From contig JAZKZZ010000002.1 in assembly GCA_045612885.1 (NCBI GenBank), forward strand, positions 1 through 42,174: DNA of 42,174 nt, given 5' to 3'. Positions within the stretch are counted from its first letter, which is position 1. Every line of letters begins with the position of its first letter. The position numbers and the translations under genes are program-made. Below the pieces are notes generated by a model. That model was not told where the DNA came from. It did not search any database and was given only the letters and a program-made list of their open reading frames with translations. Shown here one piece after another: positions 1 through 8,275 of this stretch. Source of the DNA: RGIG6178 sp045612885 (GTDB lineage Bacteria > Bacillota_I > Bacilli_A > RFN20 > DUOF01).

Positions 1-28
1 AGATAGCTATGATGATATTGATGAGTAA
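1..28 (+). CDS. rpoB: RNA polymerase beta subunit, last 8 codons (partial)
   Basis: The window opens in a reading frame ending DSYDDIDE followed by TAA, 14 nt before rpoC. An acidic tail ending just before rpoC is what is expected of rpoB in the conserved rpoB-rpoC pair. The call rests on position and tail composition only, because almost the whole gene lies outside the window. Confidence 0.75.
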
Positions 29-42
29 GGAGGAAAGAGTTA

Positions 43-3000
43 ATGAATAAAGTTACAACATTAGATGTAAATCGTTATGCTGCTGTTAAGGTAGGATTAG
101 CTTCTCCTGAAAAAATCAGAGAATGGTCATATGGTGAAGTTACTAAAGCTGAAACTATTAACTATAGATCACAAAATCCAGAATTAGATGGTTTATTTTG
201 TGAAAGAATATTTGGTCCTAGTAAGGACTATGAATGTCATTGTGGAAAATATAAGAAAATTAGATTCCAAGGAATGGTATGTGAAAAGTGTGGAGTAGAA
301 ATCACTTCTAAGAGCGTTAGAAGAGAGAGAATGGGACATATTGAACTAGCTACTCCTGTTGCTCACATTTGGTATATCAAGGGTATTTCTCCTAAAATGG
401 GAATGCTTCTTGATATTCCTAGTAAACAAGTTGAAGAAGTTATTTACTTCATGTCTCAAGTAGTGTTAAATCCAGGTAATACAAAACATTTATCTAAGGG
501 TGATGTATTAGATGAAAAGACTGCTAGAGAAAGATTCAGTGTTATCATAAAGGAAATTATTGATACTTTAGATACCGATTCTTATGAATACACTTATGGA
601 TTATCATTAATTGAAAGAATGTCTAATCCAAAAGAACCATTTGAATTCTCACACAATGCTGGATTTATCAGCCAATATACTGGCGCTAAATTTGGTGTTG
701 GTGCTGAAGCAATTCAACAATTATTACGTGAGTTAGATGTTAATGAAGAATTTGAAAATATTAAAAACGAATTAAAAGATACTCAAGGTAATAAAAATCA
801 AAGAAGAGTAAAATTGTTAAAGAGACTTGAAATTATCAACTCATTTAGACAATCAGATAATAAACCTGAATGGATGATTCTTACTTCTCTTCCTGTATTA
901 CCACCAGATTTAAGACCATTATTACAACTTGATGGTGGTAGACTTGCAGCAAGTGATTTAAATGATTTATATAGAAGAGTTATTTCAAGAAACTTAAGAT
1001 TAAAGAAATTACAAGATATGAATGCTCCTACTGTTATTTTAAATAACGAAAAGAGAATGCTTCAAGAAGCAGTAGATGCTCTTATTGATAATGGTAGAAA
1101 GCAAAAACCTGTTACAGGAGCTGGAGGAAGAGCACTTAAATCTCTATCTCACTCATTGAAAGGTAAGCAAGGTAGATTCCGTCAACATTTACTTGGTAAG
1201 AGAGTTGACTATTCAGGACGTAGTGTTATTGCTGTAGGACCTGATTTAAAGATGTATCAATGTGGATTACCAAAAGAAATGGCTGTTCAATTATTTAGAC
1301 CATTTATTGCTGGTGAATTAATTCAAAGAGGAATCGTAGATTCACACAAGAAAGCTGATAAGTTAATAGATAGAATGGATGATAAGATTTGGGATGTAGT
1401 ACAAGCTGTTACTAAAGATCACCCAGTATTATTAAACCGTGCTCCTACTCTTCACAGACTTTCAATTCAAGCTTTTGAGCCTAAGTTAGTAGATGGTAAA
1501 GCTATCCGTCTTCACCCACTAGTATGTGCTGCCTTCAACGCAGACTTCGATGGAGACCAAATGGCAGTTCATGTACCACTTAGTGAAGAAGCTAAAACAG
1601 AAGCAAGAGTACTAATGTTAGCAAGCAATAACATTTTATCTCCTAAAGATGGAGCTCCAATCGTTAATCCATCTCAAGATATGCTTCTAGGTATGTACTA
1701 TTTATCTCTAGAATATAATGCAGATAACTTTAATGAAGTTGCTGATATATTTGAGAAAAATGGTGATACAAAAATGGCTGAAGATTATCGTTATTTTGCA
1801 GAATGTGATGGTAAAGTATTTGCTGATGTAGATAGCGTAATGAGAGCATATGAGACAAATCAAATTCACGCTCATAACAGAGTTGTATTAAAGTTTGCTA
1901 ACTTAGATAAACCATGTTTTAGAGATTTTGATGATAATGATTATTTCTTAACTTCTGTAGGAAAATTAATATTAAATACTATTTTCCCTCATGATTTCCA
2001 ATATTTAAATGAGTTCTCTTCAGATAACTTTAACAAATTACCTGAAAAATTCATAATTAAAAAGGGCACAAATATCAAAGAATATGTTATTAATTTACCA
2101 TTAGCTAAACCTTATAAAAAAGGTGACTTTGGACCAATTATTAGTGAAGTATTCAATAAATTTAAAACAATCGAAACTAGTAAAATGTTGGATAACTTAA
2201 AGGATTTAGGATTTAAATATTCTTGTAAATCAGGAGTTACTATTTCTATTTTTGATATCAAAGTAGCACAAGAAAAACAAGAAATTTTAGAAGAAGCAGA
2301 TAAAGCTGTAGATAAAACTAACTTAATGTATCAACGTGGATTACTTGATGAAAAAGGAAGACACGAAGCAGTTGTTAGAAAGTGGGAAGAAACACAAAAG
2401 AAATTATCTAAATGTGTTGAAAGTCAATTCAGAAGCGATAAATATAATCCATTATGTATTATTTCTGAATCAGGAGCTCGTGGTAGCATTAAGAACTTTG
2501 CCCAACTTTGTGGTATGAAAGGACCTATGGCTGCTGCAAGTGGAGAAACTATAGAAATCCCTATTAAATCTTCATTTAGAGAAGGTTTAACAGTATCAGA
2601 ATTCTTTATCTCAACTCACGGTGCTAGAAAGGGTAATACCGATACAGCTCTTAAAACAGCGGATGCTGGTTACTTAACAAGACGTTTGATTGATGTGTCT
2701 CATGACATTATCGTTAATGAAGATGATTGTGGTTGTGATGCAGGTACAATCGTAAAAGACATTATAAATGAAAAAGAAAATACTATTATTTCATCACTTG
2801 AAACAAGATTGTATGGAAGAGTTAGTATGAGAGATGTTAAACATCCAGATACTGGTGATGTTATTGTAAGTGCTAATGAATTAATTACCGCTCCAAAAGC
2901 TAAAGCAATTGTAGACGCTGGTATTAAAGAAGTTGAAATTAGAACATTATTTACATGTCAAAGTGAACATGGAGTATGTAAAAAGTGTTATGGACTTAAC

Positions 3001-3873
3001 CTTGCTACAGGTAATGAAGTTGAAATTGGAGAAGCTGTTGGTGTAATGGCTGCTCAATCTATCGGTGAAAGAGGTACCCAACTTACTCTACGTACATTCC
3101 ACGCAGGAGGAGTTGCAGGTAGCGATATTACTCAAGGTTTACCTCGTATTCAAGAACTAGTTGAAGCTAGAAACCCTAAAGGAGAAGCTTTAATTACTGA
3201 AATTAGTGGAGAAGTTAAAGAAATTAATGAAAGTAATGGAAGAAGTGAAATCATTATTTCTAATAAGTTCGATACTAAGACTTATATGTCTAACTTCGGT
3301 GCAAAAGTTATTGTAAACGTTGGAGATATAGTTAAGAATGGTCAACAATTAACTGATGGTAGTGTAAATCCTAAGCAATTACTAGAAGTTAGTGATGTAA
3401 GAACTACTCAAAACTATATTCTTAAAGAAATTAAGAAAGTTTATAAACTTCAAGGTGACGATATTGCTGATAAGCACGTAGAGGTTATCGTAAGACAAAT
3501 GTTAAAGAAACTTACAGTTATTGAATCTGGAGATAGTGATTTACTTCCAGGTACAAGAATTGATGTTAATGAATTTACTAAAATCAATGCTGATGTACTA
3601 AGAAGAGGTGGAAGACCTGCTGTTGGTAGAGCAATGATTCTTGGTATTACTAAAGCAAGTTTAGAGACTGATTCATTCTTATCAAGTGCATCATTCCAAG
3701 AAACAAACAGAATGCTTACAGATGCTGTTATCAAAGGTAAATATGACTACTTAAAGGGATTAAAAGAAAACGTAATTGTTGGTAAATTAATTCCTGCTGG
3801 TACAGGATTAGTGGCTCATCAAGTAGAAGATGAAGAGATTGAGATTGAGGATGTATCTGCTTTATTTGAATAA
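43..3873 (+). CDS. rpoC: DNA-directed RNA polymerase subunit beta'
   Basis: Largest catalytic subunit of RNA polymerase, 1276 residues, complete and near the usual Bacillota length. The N-terminal zinc-binding cysteines are C65, C67, C80 and C83. The absolutely conserved active-site motif NADFDGDQM places the three magnesium-binding aspartates at D501, D503 and D505. The second zinc site is C896 (with C898), C972, C979 and C982, and the C-terminal region keeps GVMAAQSIGERGTQLTLRTFH, the bridge-helix/trigger-loop area. The start follows a strong AAGGAGGAAAG ribosome site that overlaps the rpoB stop region, so it is co-transcribed with rpoB. A clear intrinsic terminator follows the stop codon, ending the rpoBC unit. 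No unusual insertions were seen. Confidence 0.99.
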   Translation: MNKVTTLDVNRYAAVKVGLASPEKIREWSYGEVTKAETINYRSQNPELDGLFCERIFGPSKDYECHCGKYKKIRFQGMVCEKCGVEITSKSVRRERMGHIELATPVAHIWYIKGISPKMGMLLDIPSKQVEEVIYFMSQVVLNPGNTKHLSKGDVLDEKTARERFSVIIKEIIDTLDTDSYEYTYGLSLIERMSNPKEPFEFSHNAGFISQYTGAKFGVGAEAIQQLLRELDVNEEFENIKNELKDTQGNKNQRRVKLLKRLEIINSFRQSDNKPEWMILTSLPVLPPDLRPLLQLDGGRLAASDLNDLYRRVISRNLRLKKLQDMNAPTVILNNEKRMLQEAVDALIDNGRKQKPVTGAGGRALKSLSHSLKGKQGRFRQHLLGKRVDYSGRSVIAVGPDLKMYQCGLPKEMAVQLFRPFIAGELIQRGIVDSHKKADKLIDRMDDKIWDVVQAVTKDHPVLLNRAPTLHRLSIQAFEPKLVDGKAIRLHPLVCAAFNADFDGDQMAVHVPLSEEAKTEARVLMLASNNILSPKDGAPIVNPSQDMLLGMYYLSLEYNADNFNEVADIFEKNGDTKMAEDYRYFAECDGKVFADVDSVMRAYETNQIHAHNRVVLKFANLDKPCFRDFDDNDYFLTSVGKLILNTIFPHDFQYLNEFSSDNFNKLPEKFIIKKGTNIKEYVINLPLAKPYKKGDFGPIISEVFNKFKTIETSKMLDNLKDLGFKYSCKSGVTISIFDIKVAQEKQEILEEADKAVDKTNLMYQRGLLDEKGRHEAVVRKWEETQKKLSKCVESQFRSDKYNPLCIISESGARGSIKNFAQLCGMKGPMAAASGETIEIPIKSSFREGLTVSEFFISTHGARKGNTDTALKTADAGYLTRRLIDVSHDIIVNEDDCGCDAGTIVKDIINEKENTIISSLETRLYGRVSMRDVKHPDTGDVIVSANELITAPKAKAIVDAGIKEVEIRTLFTCQSEHGVCKKCYGLNLATGNEVEIGEAVGVMAAQSIGERGTQLTLRTFHAGGVAGSDITQGLPRIQELVEARNPKGEALITEISGEVKEINESNGRSEIIISNKFDTKTYMSNFGAKVIVNVGDIVKNGQQLTDGSVNPKQLLEVSDVRTTQNYILKEIKKVYKLQGDDIADKHVEVIVRQMLKKLTVIESGDSDLLPGTRIDVNEFTKINADVLRRGGRPAVGRAMILGITKASLETDSFLSSASFQETNRMLTDAVIKGKYDYLKGLKENVIVGKLIPAGTGLVAHQVEDEEIEIEDVSALFE

Positions 3874-3895
3874 TTATTAACAATAATCTATAAAA

Positions 3896-3924
3896 AGAGG
3901 ACACAAGAGTGTCCTTTTTTTTTT
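3896..3924 (+). terminator. Rho-independent terminator after rpoC
   Basis: A 7-bp stem AGGACAC / GTGTCCT with an AAGA loop (3898-3915) is followed by a run of ten T. It lies 25 nt after the rpoC stop and separates rpoBC from the next gene pair. Confidence 0.9.
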
Positions 3925-3954
3925 ATAAATGATACTATTATAGTAGGTGATAGC

Positions 3955-4764
3955 ATGAAAAAATATAGCAAAATTTTCAATATATTTACCCTATTTGCAT
4001 CATTTTTATTTATGATGTTTTTATCATTTTCAACAGCAGAAGCTGCATATTATCAAGCTAGTGAGAATACACTTGATAATTTTTCTGTTCATAAAAATGA
4101 AAATAAGGTAACTTTAAACTTTACTTATCAAAATGGTATTAAGGATATTGAAGTATTTATTTGTAATCCTGGAGAATGTACTGGAAATAATAAGGCTTTG
4201 ACTTCTTTTGCTGCCAAAGTAGATGGTAAATTCATAGAAAAGATAAATACTTCAAATGATAAATCGACATATACAATTACTCTTACTAAAGCGGATATGG
4301 TAGGAGGCATATCTTTTGACTCATATACAGATAAGTATAAGGACTCAAAAATAGATAATGAGTATGAAATCTTAGTTAAAGCAAAACTATGTATTATGAG
4401 AAATTTAGAACATACAGGGTGTAGTGAGTGGGAATCTTCTCAGACAACTTTTAATGGAGCAAGAAAGTTTGATATGGCAACTGGATTAACCCCTTCTACC
4501 AAAGTAAATACTACTATTGGTCAAGTTTTGACAATAATTAACAATTATGTGATTCCAGCAATGTGGATTATTCTAGGAGTTTTATTAATTACTAGAGGTA
4601 TTATCTTAGGTATCGCTATTGTTAAGTCAAGTGATGAAACTGAAATTAGAAAGAAGAAAATTGCTGGTTTAGTATGGCTTGCTGTAGGTGTATTTGTAGC
4701 ATATGCTGTAACTATTGCTGCTAGTTATATTATGGCTATGTTTGGATATGGAGGATACTTCTAA
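3955..4764 (+). CDS. Secreted/membrane protein with pilin-like two-helix C-terminus, function unknown
   Basis: A 269-residue protein not recognised by name. Residues 1-30 form a signal peptide ending in AEA, so cleavage would leave an extracellular domain of about 160 residues. That domain contains two pairs of cysteines (in FICNPGEC and in LCIMRNLEHTGC) that could form disulfides. Two hydrophobic helices follow at about 195-222 and 236-261, separated by a charged loop rich in Lys and Glu. This two-helix end resembles the VirB2/TrbC or Mbov_0395-like pilin fold, but true pilins of that type are much shorter, so this is inference. The start has AGGTGA nearby and a candidate -10 TATTAT at 3936-3941. 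Its stop overlaps the start of the next gene (TAATG), so the two are probably translated together. Confidence 0.8.
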   Translation: MKKYSKIFNIFTLFASFLFMMFLSFSTAEAAYYQASENTLDNFSVHKNENKVTLNFTYQNGIKDIEVFICNPGECTGNNKALTSFAAKVDGKFIEKINTSNDKSTYTITLTKADMVGGISFDSYTDKYKDSKIDNEYEILVKAKLCIMRNLEHTGCSEWESSQTTFNGARKFDMATGLTPSTKVNTTIGQVLTIINNYVIPAMWIILGVLLITRGIILGIAIVKSSDETEIRKKKIAGLVWLAVGVFVAYAVTIAASYIMAMFGYGGYF

Positions 4765-7097
4765 TGAAAAAGAGATTATTAACAATATTTAGTTTATTTC
4801 TTTTAATTCTTCCTATAGCAGCAGGATGTGGAGAAGATGAAAGTGTAAAAGTAGAAGTTCGTACTGGGATTGTTCGACCTACTAGCATGACAGAGACAGA
4901 TGTTGATTATGATGTTAGTGACTGCGCTAAGATTGTCAGTGGTGGTACGTATTCAAGTGGAGAAAATATAGAGATTAGTGTAGAATTGAATACTAAAGCA
5001 TGTAAGTTTTATGGTTGGATTGAAAATGGTGTAGAAAAAGCTATTTCAACAAGCGATACAATAGGCACAAAGACATACAAGAAAACAATTACTTTAGATG
5101 CTTCTGTAACTAAAAATTATACTATTCAAGCTATAGTAGCTACTAGAAATCCAAAATCATCTAAGTATGCAGTGAAATTCACTGGTGTTTATAAAAATAA
5201 TGATAGTAGTCAAAATATTTTACCTGAAGATATTACTTTCCCTGTCACTGATAATAATGAGACTGTAGATATGTCTAATATAACATTAAATTCTTCATTC
5301 AATAATGGTTCAAAAATAGCAGAAGCATTAACAGGTAATGATAAGGCAAATTTAAATTACATTTATGTTGATGAAGTTTTTCAACCATATAAATTACAAT
5401 GGTGGATTGCAGATATGGATCAATCAGGATTGTGTCAAAGTAGTACATGGACAAAGATTACAGAGTCTGATCCAAGCACGATGGCTATTACCAAAAATAT
5501 GTGTCTTAAGGCAGATCTAATTGACGATGCTACTAATAAAAAACAATCTTTAAATACTGCTATGAATAATATGATTAATAGTGAAATATATTTATCCACA
5601 GATTCAGACGTAATAGAAAATATAGAGTATGGTTCTAAAGCCGAAGTTCCTGTAAGTAAAGATACTTTCTATGCTTATAAATTAGCGAATTTGAATAAGG
5701 TTGGTAAAGATTACGAAGCAGTATATTATGGAGTTAATGAGTTAGGTTATTTGGAGAGAGTAAAATCTCAAACTGATGGAAGTAAATTATATACTTTCTG
5801 TAGAGTTGAAAATATTTCTGCAACATGTGATGTTGAATCAGTATTTACAGTAACATATGATACAGATGATTATAAAGAATTAGCGATATCGGCATTATTA
5901 GATGTACTAAAATCAAATAATTTATATAGCCTTATCGATAATTATGACGTTAGTTATTTCTACGATTCATCTATAAATGATTTAAATATAGCAAGTTTTA
6001 AATTTGTTGATATGGATAAGTATTATGTTGCTATAGTGGATTCAAAAGGCGATAGTGTGCAACATGCTTACTACAATTCTAGAACTGTGAAATTTCCTTC
6101 AGCTACAAGTCCTAAAAATGCAGAACAATATACGATAGTATTTGAAGAAAATGAGGATATTGAAGAAGAATTAGAAACATTATCTACAAAAATTAATACT
6201 TTCCATAATTCAATTCAAAAGTATACTTCATATGCTTCATCACAATCTGAATACATAAAAGAAATTGAAACACAATTATCAGATTTAATATATGATGAAA
6301 TCAATAGGGACTCAAATTTATCTAAATTAAAAAATTACATATTTTTAGTTAAAGTAGATATGAAAGCATATACTATAACAATAAATTATGAAAATGCAAT
6401 TATTGATTTAGGAACTAATTCATATGTAATCGATAAGTATGGTGCTGGTGAAAATGAATATAATATGTGTCCAATCGACGATCAAGGGCTGCTAAGATGT
6501 GTTGAATACACTGGATTAGCTTCTTATGTATCTAATTATTTAACTAAATCACTAGACGAATTGCATTATGTTAAAATTGAAAAAGATGGAAACAACATCA
6601 TATATACAATTATTGAATCTTCTGGTGGATTCAAAGATAAAATAACTTATGATACTAGCAAAAAAGAATTTAAAGATGAAACAGATAAAACTTTAAGTTA
6701 CGTAGAAATTCCAGCTTCAAAATATGAGAGATTATCAGAAATAAAGCTTATAGACGAAACAGTTTTAGGTCAAATAGTTCAAACATTAACTATAGATGCT
6801 GAACTAAATATAACTGTTAGTACAAAGTTTAATGATCAAGATTTCCCATATGCAGATGGAATTGAAACACAAATCAGAACTTTATATAGTGATTTATTAG
6901 AAGCAACATTGTATGAGCATCCAGATGGAGAAACCATTATATTAAAGGTAGAATCAAATGATACTATAACAATGTATGAATTAGTATCAGTAGATAAAGA
7001 TCAAGGCGATTCTAGATACAAATTTGAAATTAAATATGGTGAAAATAAAGATACATATTATATATATGTTGATGATATAAAACCAGCTAATAGTTAA
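4764..7097 (+). CDS. Large lipoprotein with an InlB B-repeat-like module, function unknown
   Basis: A 777-residue predicted lipoprotein. The N-terminus has two Lys-Arg residues, a hydrophobic stretch and the lipobox-like IAAGC with Cys22 as the acylation site, so the mature protein should sit on the outer face of the membrane. Residues about 54-126 follow the pattern of the divergent InlB B-repeat (GGTYSSGENIEIS, then FYGWIENG, then a beta-rich TIQAIV end). The rest is beta-rich and Asp/Thr/Asn-rich, with spaced Cys pairs, and a helical segment around 460-510. The start overlaps the preceding stop by one base, with GGAGG upstream, so it is coupled to the membrane protein before it, and a terminator follows. 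Nothing shows an enzymatic role; a surface assembly or adhesion partner of the upstream protein is a guess. Confidence 0.8.
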   Translation: MKKRLLTIFSLFLLILPIAAGCGEDESVKVEVRTGIVRPTSMTETDVDYDVSDCAKIVSGGTYSSGENIEISVELNTKACKFYGWIENGVEKAISTSDTIGTKTYKKTITLDASVTKNYTIQAIVATRNPKSSKYAVKFTGVYKNNDSSQNILPEDITFPVTDNNETVDMSNITLNSSFNNGSKIAEALTGNDKANLNYIYVDEVFQPYKLQWWIADMDQSGLCQSSTWTKITESDPSTMAITKNMCLKADLIDDATNKKQSLNTAMNNMINSEIYLSTDSDVIENIEYGSKAEVPVSKDTFYAYKLANLNKVGKDYEAVYYGVNELGYLERVKSQTDGSKLYTFCRVENISATCDVESVFTVTYDTDDYKELAISALLDVLKSNNLYSLIDNYDVSYFYDSSINDLNIASFKFVDMDKYYVAIVDSKGDSVQHAYYNSRTVKFPSATSPKNAEQYTIVFEENEDIEEELETLSTKINTFHNSIQKYTSYASSQSEYIKEIETQLSDLIYDEINRDSNLSKLKNYIFLVKVDMKAYTITINYENAIIDLGTNSYVIDKYGAGENEYNMCPIDDQGLLRCVEYTGLASYVSNYLTKSLDELHYVKIEKDGNNIIYTIIESSGGFKDKITYDTSKKEFKDETDKTLSYVEIPASKYERLSEIKLIDETVLGQIVQTLTIDAELNITVSTKFNDQDFPYADGIETQIRTLYSDLLEATLYEHPDGETIILKVESNDTITMYELVSVDKDQGDSRYKFEIKYGENKDTYYIYVDDIKPANS

Positions 7098-7107
7098 TCA
7101 ATAAAAT

Positions 7108-7136
7108 AAAATCCTATCTTTGTGATAGGATTTTTT
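7108..7136 (+). terminator. Rho-independent terminator after the lipoprotein gene
   Basis: Stem AATCCTATC / GATAGGATT with a TTTGT loop followed by T6. It ends the two-gene envelope unit and lies directly upstream of the CPBP protease gene. Confidence 0.88.
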
Positions 7137-7181
7137 CATTTGTGATAATATATATACATATACTTTATGGGAGATGAAATA

Positions 7182-7919
7182 ATGCAAGATACTAAAAGTA
7201 AACATCCTGAAACTATTAGAAGTGTTGCTGGATGTATTAATGGTATATTTTTATATGATTTGATTTGGCCACTTATTGTTGTGACCATAATGCAACTTGT
7301 TTTAGGTAATAATTATCATACATATGTTGATAATCATTACTATTTAATGTCATTGATTTTGATGATTATAACTTCGATTATAACTCTTAGTGTAAGTTTA
7401 TTCATAGCTCAACCTAAATTGTTAATTAGTGAATATAAGTCAATGAACAATGAAAAAATAAAATTTGCTTTAAAATGTTTAGGTGTAATGATTTTAGCAA
7501 ATTTTGTTTATAACTTTATACTGATATCGTTTGGTGTAGATATTAGTGGAGGAAACGCTAATCAAAATGCTGTTGTAGAGTTGATGAATGCGAATCCTAT
7601 ACTTGCGTTTATAACAATGGTCATATGTGCCCCATTACTTGAGGAGGTCACTTATAGATATTTCTTATATGGGGGAATTGCTAAATATAGTAGAAAGTGG
7701 GCAATTATTGTTTCAGGATTTATTTTTATGTGTGTACATGCTATACCAAGTTTTACTGAAGAAAATGTAAATATAGTAAGAGAATTGTTATTGTTACCTC
7801 CATATATGTTTTCAGGAATGGTATTAGCGTATGCATATGATAAAACAGAGAATCTTTCAACTTCAACTGTTGTTCACGCATTAAACAATCTAATTTCATT
7901 TATAATTTCTTTTATATAG
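7182..7919 (+). CDS. CPBP family intramembrane glutamic endopeptidase
   Basis: A 245-residue polytopic membrane protein of the CPBP (CAAX protease/bacteriocin-processing, Abi) family. The family signature is complete: EEVTYR (E154, E155, R159), a helix FIFMCVH with H186, and HALNN starting at H232. These are the known catalytic residues. About seven or eight hydrophobic segments are visible. An in-frame ATG lies five codons upstream, but GGGAG at 7169-7173 is well placed for this ATG and would be inside the longer form, so the shorter start is preferred. A candidate -10 TATACT lies at 7159-7164. Substrates of such proteins in Bacillota are rarely known; no bacteriocin gene is adjacent. Confidence 0.92.
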   Translation: MQDTKSKHPETIRSVAGCINGIFLYDLIWPLIVVTIMQLVLGNNYHTYVDNHYYLMSLILMIITSIITLSVSLFIAQPKLLISEYKSMNNEKIKFALKCLGVMILANFVYNFILISFGVDISGGNANQNAVVELMNANPILAFITMVICAPLLEEVTYRYFLYGGIAKYSRKWAIIVSGFIFMCVHAIPSFTEENVNIVRELLLLPPYMFSGMVLAYAYDKTENLSTSTVVHALNNLISFIISFI

Positions 7920-7954
7920 TATAGAATAATATTGTCACATTCAGGGGAGGAATA

Positions 7955-8275
7955 ATGATGATACATATAGAAGATGCTGAACAATTTGAAAAAATTATTA
8001 GTAACGGGATAACTTTAATAGATTTTTATGCTACATGGTGTGGCCCTTGTAGAATGCTTAGTCCGATTATTGAAGAAATAGCAGAAGATTATAAAGAAAA
8101 AATAAATGTTGCAAAAGTTGATGTTGATGAGTGTAGTTCAATAGCAGCTAAATATGGAATTAATGCAATTCCTGCAGTGTTGGTATTTAAAGATAATGAA
8201 TTGGTAAAAACAAATGTAGGCTTTATGCCAAAAGATACAATTGTTGACTTACTAGAAGAAACATTAGCGGAATAA
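7955..8275 (+). CDS. trxA: Thioredoxin
   Basis: A 106-residue cytoplasmic thioredoxin of typical length. It has the active-site motif WCGPC (C29 and C32) after the core strand LIDFYAT, the conserved KVDVDE segment, and the cis-proline loop NAIPAVLVF. It keeps protein dithiols reduced and serves as an electron donor. AGGGGAGG at 7943-7950 precedes two tandem ATGs; either this one or the next codon could be used. The 3' end overlaps the 3' end of the converging gene by 12 bp and no terminator hairpin is seen between them. Confidence 0.95.
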   Translation: MMIHIEDAEQFEKIISNGITLIDFYATWCGPCRMLSPIIEEIAEDYKEKINVAKVDVDECSSIAAKYGINAIPAVLVFKDNELVKTNVGFMPKDTIVDLLEETLAE

